A DNA stretch of 64,000 nucleotides. Origin: Streptomyces zhihengii. GTDB lineage: Bacteria > Actinomycetota > Actinomycetes > Streptomycetales > Streptomycetaceae. The position numbers and the translations under genes were made by a program. The notes under the pieces were generated by a model. It was not told the origin of the DNA, ran no database searches, and worked only from the letters and a program-made list of their open reading frames with translations. The stretch lies in assembly GCF_016919245.1 (NCBI RefSeq), contig NZ_JAFEJA010000002.1, positions 1,490,501-1,554,500 on the forward strand. The letters run 5' to 3'. Positions 1 through 8,616 of the stretch are shown here, in pieces. Each line of letters begins with the position of its first letter. The first letter of the stretch is position 1.

Positions 1-176
1 GCCGAGACGAGGTCGCGGAGCTCGGCGAGATTGCGCACATGCTTGTAGAGGGACGGTGTGGCGACGCCCGCCCGGCCCGCGACGGCCGAGAGGGTGAGGG
101 CGGCGGGGCCCGCCTCGTCGACGGTCTCCAGAGCGAAGGCGACGACCGCGTCCGCGGACAGCGACGCCCTAGGCAC
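1..176 (-). CDS. TetR-family regulator, N-terminal part (runs off the window)
   Basis: Only the first 58 codons are inside the window. Reading from a GTG at 176, residues 8-52 form a TetR N-terminal helix-turn-helix, with the typical core LSAVAGRAGVATPSLYKHV around residues 31-49. The ligand-binding C-terminal domain lies outside. The GTG start lies inside the end of the upstream hydrolase gene (8-bp overlap), so the two are translationally coupled and cotranscribed. The likely target is its own operon through the palindrome at 1054-1070. The family call is secure; the ligand cannot be inferred. Confidence 0.85.
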   Translation of the reverse strand, partial: MPRASLSADAVVAFALETVDEAGPAALTLSAVAGRAGVATPSLYKHVRNLAELRDLVS

Positions 177-1005
177 GGGAGGTGTCCTTCAGGAAGGCCA
201 GGACGGCCGAGGCGACTTCGGCGGGGGCCTGGACGTGCGGATAGTGGCCCGCGCCCTCGATCGTCACCAGCCGCCCGAGCCCCTCGGGCATCATCGCCAC
301 GATGCCCTCGCCCTCGGCCACCGGGTCCGCCCAGTCGGGGTCCAGGGTGCCTTCGACGACCAGTGCGGGGCAGCGGATGTCGCCCAGCCGGGCGCCCGCG
401 TCGACGGGGGCGGACATGCCCATCCTGCTCACCACGGCCATCCGGCCCGGCCTGCGCAGATCTGCCTCCAGCGCTTCCCGGTGCGCGGCGTACCCCTCGG
501 GCCGAGTGCCCGGGTAGGCGTGGTCCAGGTAGCGCTTCCACAGGCCGACGCTGCGCAGCAGTCCCGTGCCGAGGAGCAGCGACATGCCCTTGCGGTAGCG
601 GGCGTCGGAGAGCAGGGCGCGTGCGTCGATCTTCTGCGCGCGGGTGAAGGGGCTGATCTCCACCACGGCGGTGACCAGTTCGGGCGCCTCGGCGGCCGCG
701 ATGGTGGCGGCGCCCCCGGCGAAGGAGTGGCCCACGACGACCGCGGGGCCGCCCAGGTGGCGGATCACGGCGAGCAGGTCGCCCGCCGCGTCGGTGCGGG
801 TGTAGGACGCCCAGCCGGTGCTCGACTCGCCGTGCCCCCGCTGGTCCACCGCGGCGACCCGGTGGCCGGCCCCGGCGAGCAGGGCGCCCAGCTCCCGGAA
901 GGCCGCTCTGTTGTCGCCCATGCCGTGGGCGAGCACGATCAGTGGCCCCTCGCCGGTCACCTCGTACGCGAGGCGGCCGCCGTCGGTCTCCAGGAACTCG
1001 GTCAT
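169..1005 (-). CDS. alpha/beta-fold hydrolase
   Basis: This 278-residue protein has the alpha/beta hydrolase layout. An oxyanion-hole HG lies at residues 27-28, the nucleophile elbow GHSFAG at 92-97 (Ser94), an acid in the segment EGTLDPDW, and the catalytic His in GAGHYPH near the C-terminus. There is no signal peptide, so it is cytoplasmic. The ATG at 1005 was chosen over an upstream in-frame start at 1065 because GGGGTGG precedes it and because the longer form would read through the operator at 1054-1070. It overlaps the TetR gene downstream. The substrate is unknown; esterase, lactonase or epoxide-type hydrolysis are all possible. Confidence 0.88.
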   Translation of the reverse strand: MTEFLETDGGRLAYEVTGEGPLIVLAHGMGDNRAAFRELGALLAGAGHRVAAVDQRGHGESSTGWASYTRTDAAGDLLAVIRHLGGPAVVVGHSFAGGAATIAAAEAPELVTAVVEISPFTRAQKIDARALLSDARYRKGMSLLLGTGLLRSVGLWKRYLDHAYPGTRPEGYAAHREALEADLRRPGRMAVVSRMGMSAPVDAGARLGDIRCPALVVEGTLDPDWADPVAEGEGIVAMMPEGLGRLVTIEGAGHYPHVQAPAEVASAVLAFLKDTSRA

Positions 1006-1029
1006 GATCCACCCCGTGGGTCGGTGTGC

Positions 1030-1075
1030 CGTGGTTAATGTCGTTAGCCGTAAAGCTAATAGCATTAGCTTCGGC
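1030..1075 (-). promoter_or_regulatory. Palindromic operator upstream of the hydrolase-tetR operon
   Basis: A perfect inverted repeat AGCTAAT-AGC-ATTAGCT lies at 1054-1070, with a related half site (GTTAGC) at 1043-1048. It is AT-rich in an otherwise GC-rich context and lies 49-65 bp upstream of the hydrolase start. A 17-bp symmetric site next to an autoregulated TetR gene is the usual arrangement, so this is the likely TetR operator. The assignment to this TetR is inferred from position. Confidence 0.6.
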
Positions 1076-1236
1076 TGTCAACGACACGTTCGCCCACGAC
1101 ACGACCGCCGACGGCAGGGCTCTCGACGGCACGGCTGTCTGCGGTGCGGAGGCCGACGGCGCAGACATCAGCGGGTGCGGGCGCAGGTGCAGATGTCGGA
1201 GCGGCGTGCGGGTCCGGCGGACGAACGGCGGTGTGC

Positions 1237-2808
1237 TCAGTCGGCGGCGGGCGGCGGGCAGACCGTGCGGGCGTACAGCGTCACGCGACCGCCCTTGAGG
1301 TCCGTGCGGGCGCAGACGGTGAAGTCGCGTGCGAGCACCCGGCGCTTGACCCGCTCCGCGGGCGTCGTGTCCAGCGGCTGCCCCTCCGGGTCGGCGAGCA
1401 CCACCACCACGCGGGCGCGCGACAGCCGCCGCCCGATCTCCCCGGGCGCCACCTCGGTCCCCTGGAGCGTCCCCGACGCCGCGGGGGACTCCGCGAGCGC
1501 GATGTCGGCCGTCCCGGCGAGGCGGCCGGGATACGACAGCGTCCACTCACGGCGCCGGGCCGGGGTGAACAGGACGGCGTCGGCCCCCGCCGACAGCCGT
1601 GCCGCCTCCGCGGCGATGGCCGTGACGTCGTCCTTGCGGCTGTCCGGCGTCCTCATCTGCGCACTGACCGGCAGCAGCGCCGGCGCGCACAGCAGGCCCG
1701 CGGCACCCACCGCCGCCGCCCGCGCGGCCCGGCCGCGCACCACCCGTCCCGCACCGTCCGCCGCCCGTACCAGCGCCGCGCCGACGAGCAGGGCGAGACC
1801 GATGTGGGAGTAGAGCACGTAGCGGTCCACGTAGACCGGCTGGTGCACCGCCGCCGACTGCAGGACCGCGGTCGGCAGCAGCGCCAGCGCCAGGGCGGGC
1901 GTGCCGACGGCCGCCGCGCTCCCTCCCCGCCGTGCCAGGAACCACCGGCAGACCACGGCCAGGGCGGCGAAGCCCGCGATCTCGCACCACTCGCGCGCAC
2001 CCGGGCCGCTGATCCAGGACACCTGGCCCGACTGGGCCGCGCTGAGGACGGCCAGCGGCGCCAGCGCCATGGCCACGGCCGCCGCCGTGACGGCGAAGCA
2101 CCTGCGCGCGCGGGAGGCCGCGGCGGGGGAGAACCGAAGCGCCACGCCGTGGGCGAGCAGCGCGAGCACCGCGAACTCGTGCAGCAGCGCGGCCGTCAGG
2201 ACCACCGCCCCGTAGCGGAACCAGCGGCCCGGCGTCGCGTCCGGGCCCAGCCCGGTGAACTGCCAGGTGGCGAGCGCCACCAGCGCGCAGACCAGGGCGT
2301 AGGAGCGGCCCTCCTGCGCGTACATCTGCACCTCGGGGGTCACCGCGAACACCAGCCCGGCGACGAGCCCCACCGCGGGGCGTCCCGTCAGGCGCAGACC
2401 GGTCGCGGCGACGAGCCCGGCGGCTGCGGCGACGGCCACGGCCGAGGGGAGCCGCAGCGTGAGCAGACCGCCGTCCCACACCCCGAACAGGGCGTGCATG
2501 GCGAGGTAGTGGAGCCCGTGCACGGCATCGGCGCCGCCCAGCAGATCCACGATCTCCGGCAGACTCCGGTGTGCGACCTGGTACGTGACGGACTCGTCCC
2601 GCCACAGGGTCCCCTGCCGGGTGAGGCCCCACAGCCCGAGGGCCAGCGCGGCGAGCGCCGGCACGATGACCGCGCCCCGCGCCGACGGCCACGCCGGCGC
2701 GTCCGGAGCCGCGGCGGTGCGGGAGGCGTCGCGGTCCTGCTCCCGAAGCTCGATGGCCCCTCCGTCGAACGGGCGCGCGGGGCGCGCCTTCCTCCGTGGC
2801 CGGATCAC
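1237..2808 (-). CDS. GT39-like polytopic glycosyltransferase
   Basis: This 523-residue integral membrane protein has about 45 polar N-terminal residues and then a series of hydrophobic helices. The first periplasmic loop carries WRDES, the acidic motif typical of GT-C (GT39/PMT-like) transferases, and YAQEGRSYAL follows further on, as in ArnT/PMT-type proteins. Such enzymes transfer a sugar from a polyprenyl-phosphate donor to an acceptor outside the membrane. The C-terminal ~120 residues are soluble. The start is GTG with only a weak ribosome site, so a later start is possible. Neighbouring genes give no hint of the acceptor. Confidence 0.75.
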   Translation of the reverse strand: MIRPRRKARPARPFDGGAIELREQDRDASRTAAAPDAPAWPSARGAVIVPALAALALGLWGLTRQGTLWRDESVTYQVAHRSLPEIVDLLGGADAVHGLHYLAMHALFGVWDGGLLTLRLPSAVAVAAAAGLVAATGLRLTGRPAVGLVAGLVFAVTPEVQMYAQEGRSYALVCALVALATWQFTGLGPDATPGRWFRYGAVVLTAALLHEFAVLALLAHGVALRFSPAAASRARRCFAVTAAAVAMALAPLAVLSAAQSGQVSWISGPGAREWCEIAGFAALAVVCRWFLARRGGSAAAVGTPALALALLPTAVLQSAAVHQPVYVDRYVLYSHIGLALLVGAALVRAADGAGRVVRGRAARAAAVGAAGLLCAPALLPVSAQMRTPDSRKDDVTAIAAEAARLSAGADAVLFTPARRREWTLSYPGRLAGTADIALAESPAASGTLQGTEVAPGEIGRRLSRARVVVVLADPEGQPLDTTPAERVKRRVLARDFTVCARTDLKGGRVTLYARTVCPPPAAD

Positions 2809-2953
2809 CCTATGCGAGCGGCTGCTGACGGACCATCGGCCCCGGTGCAGGCCGCAGGCCGCAGACCGCCCACGGCCGCTGCCGCGCTCAGCCGCCGGGC
2901 CCGCCCCGGCTCCTCCCGCCCCGGCTCACACCCCGGCACCTCCCGTCCCCGGC

Positions 2954-3865
2954 TCACACCTCCGCGTCAGCGTCCGCCAGGATCGCCCGCAGCCGTGCGG
3001 TGCACTCGTCGACGAACGCGGGGAACGTGTGCCGGTAGTACGCGACACCGGTGACACCGACCGCGACGGCCCAGGCCCGCGCGCGGTGCCAGGTCGCGTC
3101 GTCCAGGTCCAGAGCGGCCCGGTAGGCGTGGCGGGCGGCGGCCGGCAGGTCCCAGACCGTCGCGTGCTCGGCGTCCGGAAGCCCCACCGACAGCGCCCCG
3201 AAGTCGATGACGGCGTGCAGCCTGCCCTCCCGCACGAGGAGGTTGGTCGGCTTCAGGTCCCCGTGCAGCCACACGTGCGGCGCCGGGGAGTCGGGCAGCT
3301 CCAGCGCCGCGTTCCACAGCGCTTCCAGCCTGTCGAGGTCGAGGTGGGTGTCCCCGGCGGCGCGGCACGTCCCGAAGTCGCGGCCCACCCACCCGGCGCA
3401 CGCCCCGAGGGTCCCGCCGCGGTACCAGGCGAGATCACCCGCACGGGTGGCGCCCATCAGCCCGATGCCGTGCAACTCCCGTACGAAGGCGGCGAGATCG
3501 GTCCCGAAAGCGGCCCAGTCCCGTACCGTCGCGGGGCCCGCCTCCGCGCCCTCGATCCAGCGGTGCACCGACCACGGCAGCGGATAACCGGGCCCGGGGT
3601 CCCCGGAGTGCACGGGCTCGGGCACGGCCCGGCCGAGCAGGGGCGCCAGGCGGGGGAGCCAGTGCCGCTCCTTCGCCAGCGAGCCGGCCGCCTCCGTGGT
3701 CCTGGGCAGCCGCACGAGCAGTTCGTCGCCCAGCCGGTACATGGTGTTCTCCGTGCCGGCGCCCGCGGGCGCCAGCGGCAGCGCCGCCCACTCGGGCCGC
3801 TGCTCCCGCAGCAGTTCCCGCACCAGCGCGCCGTCGACCGGGACCTCGTTCTCGTGAAGAGTCAC
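2954..3865 (-). CDS. Aminoglycoside phosphotransferase-family kinase
   Basis: This 303-residue protein has the APH/choline-kinase fold. It shows an N-terminal nucleotide-binding lobe (TENTMYRLGDELLVRLPR), the catalytic loop LHGDLKPTNLL at about residue 203 (Asp and Asn both present), and the metal-binding VIDFGAL about 20 residues later. Members phosphorylate small hydroxylated substrates, including aminoglycosides, macrolides, homoserine and fructosamine. It is a single-gene unit with a GTG start and is not part of an obvious resistance cassette, so the substrate is left open. Confidence 0.82.
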   Translation of the reverse strand: MTLHENEVPVDGALVRELLREQRPEWAALPLAPAGAGTENTMYRLGDELLVRLPRTTEAAGSLAKERHWLPRLAPLLGRAVPEPVHSGDPGPGYPLPWSVHRWIEGAEAGPATVRDWAAFGTDLAAFVRELHGIGLMGATRAGDLAWYRGGTLGACAGWVGRDFGTCRAAGDTHLDLDRLEALWNAALELPDSPAPHVWLHGDLKPTNLLVREGRLHAVIDFGALSVGLPDAEHATVWDLPAAARHAYRAALDLDDATWHRARAWAVAVGVTGVAYYRHTFPAFVDECTARLRAILADADAEV

Positions 3866-3964
3866 CCCGGGAGTCTCGCGGCCGCGGCCCCCGCCGGGCC
3901 ACCGGGTTTCCCCCGCGGTTTCCCCGCGCCGGACGCGCGGTCGCGGTGCGGCCGCGTCCGGCCG

Positions 3965-4378
3965 TCACCGCCCGAACAGGAAGTACTCCGCCGGGACGAA
4001 CACCTCGTGCCCGGTCCGGAACCGGACGCGCACCCCCTCCGCCGTCCACGCGGTGGACTGCACACCCTCGACCGCCTCGAAGGCGCCCACGTCGACCCAG
4101 TGTCCGTAGGACAGCCCGGGATCCCTGCCGATCACCAGCCGGTAGTCGTGCCGTCCGGACAGCGTGTGCCGGTGCACCAGACCCAGGAAGTGGGGCGACC
4201 CGTCCTCGTACACCACCGACGCCGGAGCCTCGGCCCGGTGCAGCACCTCGGACCGGGGCCACCACATCACCGTCATGAACGCCGTGGTCAGCAGGACGCC
4301 GCCGACCACCCCCAGCAGCACCCTGACGACCCCGCCCCACCGGCTCGGCCGCACGGCCGGACCGGCCGGCTCGGACAT
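3965..4378 (-). CDS. Small single-pass membrane protein of unknown function
   Basis: This 137-residue protein has a short polar N-terminus, one transmembrane segment at about residues 15-37, and an extracytoplasmic ~100-residue domain rich in Tyr/Trp/His, ending in VFVPAEYFLFGR. I do not recognise the domain. The ATG at 4378 gives a sensible membrane anchor; the frame is open further upstream but becomes proline/arginine-rich noise. It lies downstream of the amidohydrolase on the same strand with a 109-bp gap. Confidence 0.6.
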   Translation of the reverse strand: MSEPAGPAVRPSRWGGVVRVLLGVVGGVLLTTAFMTVMWWPRSEVLHRAEAPASVVYEDGSPHFLGLVHRHTLSGRHDYRLVIGRDPGLSYGHWVDVGAFEAVEGVQSTAWTAEGVRVRFRTGHEVFVPAEYFLFGR

Positions 4379-4487
4379 GATGGCGGTGATGACGGCCTCC
4401 CCGTTCGCACCCACAGCGGACGGCGACGAGGACGCCGCCGCGCGCCCGGCGGTTCCCGCCGCCCGCGGGGAGCGTGCCGGGTCCGGG

Positions 4488-5786
4488 TCACGGCACCAGG
4501 AGGGGCAGGCCCGCGTCCCGGAGCACGCCCGCCCGGTCGACCGCGACGCACCCCTCCTTGACGACGGCGTGGATCGCGTCGGGGCTGCCGAGGGAGTCGA
4601 TGTCGGCGAGCGGGTCGGTGCCGCAGACCACGAGGTCGGCGGTCCGTCCGGCGGTGAGCGAGCCCAGGGCGTCCGCGACACCGCAGAGTTCGGCCGCGTC
4701 GGCGGTCGCGGCACGGATGGCCTGGAGCGGGGTCATCCCGCCGAACCGCACCATCAGGCCCAGCTCCCGCAGATTGGCCCCGTGCGGGGCCGTCAGCCCC
4801 GCGTCGGTGCCCAGGGCCACGCGCACCCCGGCGCCGACGGAACGTGCGAACGCCTCCTGGGCGGTGCGGTGCCACCGCACCGCCTTGGCGTACACGGCGG
4901 GCGGCACCCGGCCGGGGTCGGGCTCCGCCATCGTCTCCAGCAGGGTGGGGACGAGGAACTGCCCCCGCTCGGCCATCTCCGCCCGCAGTTCGTCGGTCAG
5001 GGCGTAGCCGTGCTCGATGCTCGCGACCCCGGAACGGACCGCGGCGGCGATGCCCGCCTCCCCGATCGCGTGCACCGCGACCGGCAGCCCGCCGTAGGCG
5101 GCGGCCTCCTCCACGGCCGCCCGCACCATCTCGGGACGCAGACCGAGCCACTCGGGCCGGTCGTGCGGGGAGGTGACGCCGCCGCTGGTGGCGAGCTTGA
5201 CGCAGTCGGCCCCGGCGGCCACCAGCGCGCGGACCCGGGTGCGGATCTCGTCGACGGTGTCGACGATGCCGCCGGGACTGCCGGGGAAGGCGACCGCGGT
5301 CCGCAGCCCGTCGACGCCCCCGGGCAGACGGAAGTCCGCGTGCCCGGCGGTCTGGCTGAGCATCGCCACGGCGACCAGCAGCCTCGGCCCCTCGATGCGT
5401 CGCTCGGCCACGGCGCGGCGGAAGCCCGCGTCGATGCCCATCAGATCGCGTGCGGTGGTCACCCCGTTGTGGAGCGTGGTGCGCAGCCGGTCGAGGACCT
5501 TCAGGGCCCGGTAGGTGACGGGTTCGCCGGCGCCCGTCAGCGGGTTGCCGGCCGGACCGGGCAGCGCGAAGTGCACATGGACGTCGAAGAACCCGGGGCA
5601 CACCGTCCGCCCACCGAGGTCCACGCGTACGGCGCCCCGCAGCGCGGGGTCGTCCGGCAGGTGCCGGGCGGGCCCGCACCAGCCGATCCGCGGACCGTCG
5701 ACGACCAGCGCGCCGTCCGCGACGGGCGGGGCGCCCGTGCCGTCGATCAGCCGGGCGTTGTGCAGGACGACAGGAGACCCGTTCAC
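4488..5786 (-). CDS. Metal-dependent amidohydrolase
   Basis: This 432-residue enzyme belongs to the amidohydrolase superfamily (imidazolonepropionase/prolidase-like). It has the first-strand motif VHVHFALPG (HxH), the bridging Lys in CVKLATSGG, a His in HAIGEAG, IEHG, and a metal-binding Asp in LGTDAGL. It would hydrolyse C-N bonds of cyclic amides or N-acyl amino acids in the cytoplasm. The GTG start at 5786 has a good ribosome site (GAAAGGA) nine bases upstream and leads directly into the N-terminal beta-sandwich strand VVLHNARLIDGTG. The exact substrate is unknown. Confidence 0.85.
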   Translation of the reverse strand: MNGSPVVLHNARLIDGTGAPPVADGALVVDGPRIGWCGPARHLPDDPALRGAVRVDLGGRTVCPGFFDVHVHFALPGPAGNPLTGAGEPVTYRALKVLDRLRTTLHNGVTTARDLMGIDAGFRRAVAERRIEGPRLLVAVAMLSQTAGHADFRLPGGVDGLRTAVAFPGSPGGIVDTVDEIRTRVRALVAAGADCVKLATSGGVTSPHDRPEWLGLRPEMVRAAVEEAAAYGGLPVAVHAIGEAGIAAAVRSGVASIEHGYALTDELRAEMAERGQFLVPTLLETMAEPDPGRVPPAVYAKAVRWHRTAQEAFARSVGAGVRVALGTDAGLTAPHGANLRELGLMVRFGGMTPLQAIRAATADAAELCGVADALGSLTAGRTADLVVCGTDPLADIDSLGSPDAIHAVVKEGCVAVDRAGVLRDAGLPLLVP

Positions 5787-5879
5787 GGCTGTCCTTTCTG
5801 CCGCGCAGTGCTCCGACCCATGGTCCCCGCACGCGAGGGGAGCGCAACCGGTGCGGGCCGCCTCGGGCGCGGCTGTTAC

Positions 5880-6000
5880 CCTGGTCGGCAGCGAAGGGGA
5901 GTAGTCCCGAGAACCGCTGGTCGACACACTGGGCGCCCTTGGGTGCCCCGGCCACCGGGCCGCCGCATACTCTGCGGGGCGGACGAGACCTTCGGCCAGG
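5880..6000 (+). ncRNA. yybP-ykoY (Mn2+-sensing) riboswitch
   Basis: The element carries both signature ends of the yybP-ykoY family: AAGGGGAGTAG at 5894-5904 and GAGACCTTCGGCC at 5985-5997. The outer helix CCTGG/CCAGG and CGAAGG/CCTTCG closes it, and the internal GTCGACACAC resembles the conserved Mn-binding loop. It lies about 118 nt upstream of a UPF0016-family exporter, its usual partner. Members bind Mn2+ and turn on Mn export genes. The segment 6001-6117 would hold the expression platform; it contains a hairpin (CCCCAC/GTGGGG, about 6012-6028), and AAGGGA sits just before the start codon. Confidence 0.88.
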
Positions 6001-6117
6001 CATGATGCGGCCCCACATGGGTGGGGTCACCACCGTCGTGCCGGGCCGAGTGGTTCCTCCCGTCGCCCCCTGGGTGCCGCACGAGCCGACGGCCCGGCCC
6101 CAGCAGAAAGCAAGGGA

Positions 6118-6699
6118 ATGACCTTCGACCCCGTGGCGATGCTCACCGCCTTCGGTCTGATCTTCCTCGCGGAGCTCCCCGACAAGACCATGTTCGCCTC
6201 CCTGGCCATGGGCACGCGGATGCGGCCGCTGTACGTCTGGTTCGGCACCTCCACCGCCTTCGTGGTGCACGTCGCCATCGCGGTCGGCGCGGGCAGCCTG
6301 CTCGGACTGCTCCCGGAGATGGCCGTCAAGCTGGTCTCGGCGGCGCTGTTCGCGTTCGGCGCGTTCGTCCTGCTGAGGGGCGGGGACGACGAGGACGAGG
6401 AGGGCGGGGCGAAGACCGTCACCGGCTTCTGGCCCGTGTACACCACCGCGTTCATGGCCGTCTTCATCAGCGAGTGGGGCGACCTCACCCAGATCACCAC
6501 CGCCAACCTCGCCGCCACCAACGGCTGGCTCCCCACCGCGATCGGTTCCGCACTCGCCCTGATGTCGGTCTCCGCCCTCGCCCTGCTGGTGGGCCGCTTC
6601 ATCGCGCAGCGGGTCCCCCTGAAGACCGTCCAGCGCATCGGCGCCGTGTGCATGGCCGGACTCGCGATCTGGACCCTCGTCGAGGCGTTCACCGTCTGA
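6118..6699 (+). CDS. UPF0016/GDT1-family manganese/calcium exporter
   Basis: This 193-residue polytopic membrane protein carries the two inverted repeats that define UPF0016 (TMEM165/Gdt1/MneA): ELPDKT at residues 19-24 and EWGDLTQ at 119-125. Both are the acidic, cation-binding signature helices. An acidic loop (GGDDEDEE, around residues 88-95) separates the halves. The family exports Mn2+ or exchanges Ca2+/Mn2+ for protons. The ATG has an AAGGGA ribosome site, and an Mn2+ riboswitch precedes it, so induction by excess manganese is expected. Confidence 0.9.
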   Translation: MTFDPVAMLTAFGLIFLAELPDKTMFASLAMGTRMRPLYVWFGTSTAFVVHVAIAVGAGSLLGLLPEMAVKLVSAALFAFGAFVLLRGGDDEDEEGGAKTVTGFWPVYTTAFMAVFISEWGDLTQITTANLAATNGWLPTAIGSALALMSVSALALLVGRFIAQRVPLKTVQRIGAVCMAGLAIWTLVEAFTV

Positions 6700-6707
6700 C
6701 GGTGCCC

Positions 6708-6727
6708 GGAGCGCCGCCCGGCGCTCC
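6708..6727 (+). terminator. Hairpin terminator after the UPF0016 gene
   Basis: A perfect 8-bp stem (GGAGCGCC/GGCGCTCC) with a four-base loop begins 9 bp past the stop codon. There is no T-tract, as is common in Streptomyces. Confidence 0.55.
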
Positions 6728-6788
6728 CCGGGGCGGCCGTCCGCGGGAGCGGTGGCCGCCCCGGCGCACCCGGCGCAGCCTGGAACGT

Positions 6789-7013
6789 ATGAGAACTGCG
6801 CCGATCATCGTGCACAGGCCCTCGGCGTCCGGCGGCCGGCGGGTCACCGTCCACACCCAGGGCCGTGACGAGATCCTGGGGACCGCGTACTCGGACCACG
6901 ATCTCGTCGTCTTCCTGGAGGCCGCCGGGATCCTCGACCCGGAGGCGGTGCTGGACGACCCCCGGTGGGTGGAGTGGCGCGGCGGCCGCGCCCACCACTG
7001 GAGCGCGGCCTGA
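6789..7013 (+). CDS. Small conserved-looking protein of unknown function
   Basis: This 74-residue soluble protein has mixed composition (AYSDHDLVVFLEAAGI, then DDPRWVEWRGG near the end) and reads like a real folded small protein rather than a shadow frame. I do not recognise a family. It stands alone between the exporter and the FG-GAP protein, with 89 bp upstream containing a hairpin. No clear ribosome site precedes the ATG. Confidence 0.55.
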   Translation: MRTAPIIVHRPSASGGRRVTVHTQGRDEILGTAYSDHDLVVFLEAAGILDPEAVLDDPRWVEWRGGRAHHWSAA

Positions 7014-7143
7014 TCCGCTCGTCGCACCCGCACCGGGGGTCCGCGCTCCGCGGAGACCTTGTGGGAGGGAGCCGATCTTGAGAGGGTGCTGAGTCATCGA
7101 GGCCGCAGGGCGGGGCCGTCGGGGACACGGCAGGGGGAGTTCC

Positions 7144-8013
7144 ATGATCATCGGTCGGCGCCGGTACGCGCTCCGGGGCGCGCTCGTGGCCACCGCCGTC
7201 ACGGCCGTCATGGCCGCGACGGCCGGCGGCGCCTTCGCCGCGGCCCGTCCCGCGCCGGGCCCCCGCGTCGACACGCCCAGCTTCTCGATGAAGGGCGTCG
7301 ACCGGGAGACCGCCGAGCCGTACCTGTACTTCACGGACCGCGAGGGCGGCTTCGAGCCCCGCGAGCACGTGGCCGTCGGCTACGGCACCTTCGCCGACTC
7401 GATCGACGTGGACGACGACGGCGACGGCTGGAGCGACGGCACCTGGAACCTGTACGAGGACGGGACCCTCGACCACTCCTGGATCGACGACCGGCTCGCC
7501 TACCACAGCGAGCAGGTCGGCACCGGCTGGGACGTCTACACCTCCGTGCTGTCCCCCGGGAACCTCGGGGGCGCCCCGGAGGCCGACCTCGTCGCCCGCG
7601 ACAAGAAGGGCGTCCTGTGGCTGCACCTGGCCCGCCCGGACGGCTCCCTCACCGCACGCACCCGCGTCGGCGGCGGCTGGGGCGCCTACACCCAGCTCGC
7701 CGGCCAGGGGGACCTGACCGGCGACGGCAGGCCCGACATCGTCGCCCGGGACACCGCGGGCGTCCTGTGGCTCCACCCCGGCACCGGCGACCGCAAGGCC
7801 CCCTTCGCACCCCGCACGCGCATCGGCGGCGGCTGGAACGCCTACGACCGGCTGCTGTCCGTCGGCGACCTCGACGCGGACGGCAGGGCCGACCTGATCG
7901 CCCGCGAGCCGGACGGCGACCTCTACCGGTACTCGGGCACGGGCACCGCGCCCGGGGTCTGGGAGAAGCCGGTCAGGATCGGCACCGGCTTCCAGATCTA
8001 CGACCTGCTGTAG
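7144..8013 (+). CDS. Secreted FG-GAP/VCBS-repeat protein
   Basis: This 289-residue protein has a Sec signal peptide (RRR, then a hydrophobic stretch, cleaved near AFA-AAR at residue ~33). Beyond residue ~80 come about three FG-GAP-like repeats, each with a D-x-D-x-D-G type calcium loop (for example DLTGDGRPDI and DLDADGRADL) followed by VARD/IARE and a W/Y-rich strand. These build part of a beta-propeller, and the repeat number is low for a complete seven-blade propeller. It is likely an extracellular binding or structural protein. A GGGGGAG ribosome site lies just upstream. Confidence 0.8.
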   Translation: MIIGRRRYALRGALVATAVTAVMAATAGGAFAAARPAPGPRVDTPSFSMKGVDRETAEPYLYFTDREGGFEPREHVAVGYGTFADSIDVDDDGDGWSDGTWNLYEDGTLDHSWIDDRLAYHSEQVGTGWDVYTSVLSPGNLGGAPEADLVARDKKGVLWLHLARPDGSLTARTRVGGGWGAYTQLAGQGDLTGDGRPDIVARDTAGVLWLHPGTGDRKAPFAPRTRIGGGWNAYDRLLSVGDLDADGRADLIAREPDGDLYRYSGTGTAPGVWEKPVRIGTGFQIYDLL

Positions 8014-8120
8014 CGCCGCCCGGCACCGTCCCGCGGAACGACATGACTACTTCGCCCGAATCCGGACACCGCATACGAGAGGCGGGAAGCAGCCTCGTCC
8101 GGAAGAAGGCAGGTGAGGAC

Positions 8121-8507
8121 ATGTCCCAGCAGCCGAAGTCGTCCGGTTCCTCACACGGTGAGGGGCCGAGCAGGCACGGGGGCGCCCAGCACGGCTGGTC
8201 GCCGGACGTGGACGAGACGCGCCGGCAGGACAACCCGAGCGCCCACCGCTCCTTCCACCCCGAGCGGCACGCCCCGGGGAAGGGACCCGGCCGGAAGGTC
8301 TCCGAGGAGGAGACCGAGGACGTCCCGGGTGACACCGTGCCGAGCACCGGCGCCCGCGGCGAACGGCGCGGGCCGCGGTCCGGCGAGGAAGGCATGCACT
8401 CTGCCGGACGCAGGGGCCGCTCGCAGCGGCCCAGCGGGACGAAGGACGCCTCGGCGACCACCGGGGTCGACCCCCAGGACCCGCCCGGCACCCGCAGCGG
8501 CGGCTGA
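8121..8507 (+). CDS. Hydrophilic, disordered hypothetical protein
   Basis: This 128-residue protein is very rich in Ser, Gly, Arg, Glu and Pro, with no hydrophobic core or membrane segment. The ATG at 8121 follows AGGTGAGG. It sits before the Rho_N-like protein and after a secreted protein; Streptomyces often keep such hydrophilic proteins in stress-responsive loci. No function can be assigned. Confidence 0.5.
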   Translation: MSQQPKSSGSSHGEGPSRHGGAQHGWSPDVDETRRQDNPSAHRSFHPERHAPGKGPGRKVSEEETEDVPGDTVPSTGARGERRGPRSGEEGMHSAGRRGRSQRPSGTKDASATTGVDPQDPPGTRSGG

Positions 8508-8616
8508 GCGCCCGCGCGCACCGGCCGGACGGGCCGCATACCAGCGGCCGGGCCGGGAACCCGGGGGAGCGCGAGCAGTCACCGCAGGCGACACCGTGAT
8601 CGGATCGGAGGCGGCC

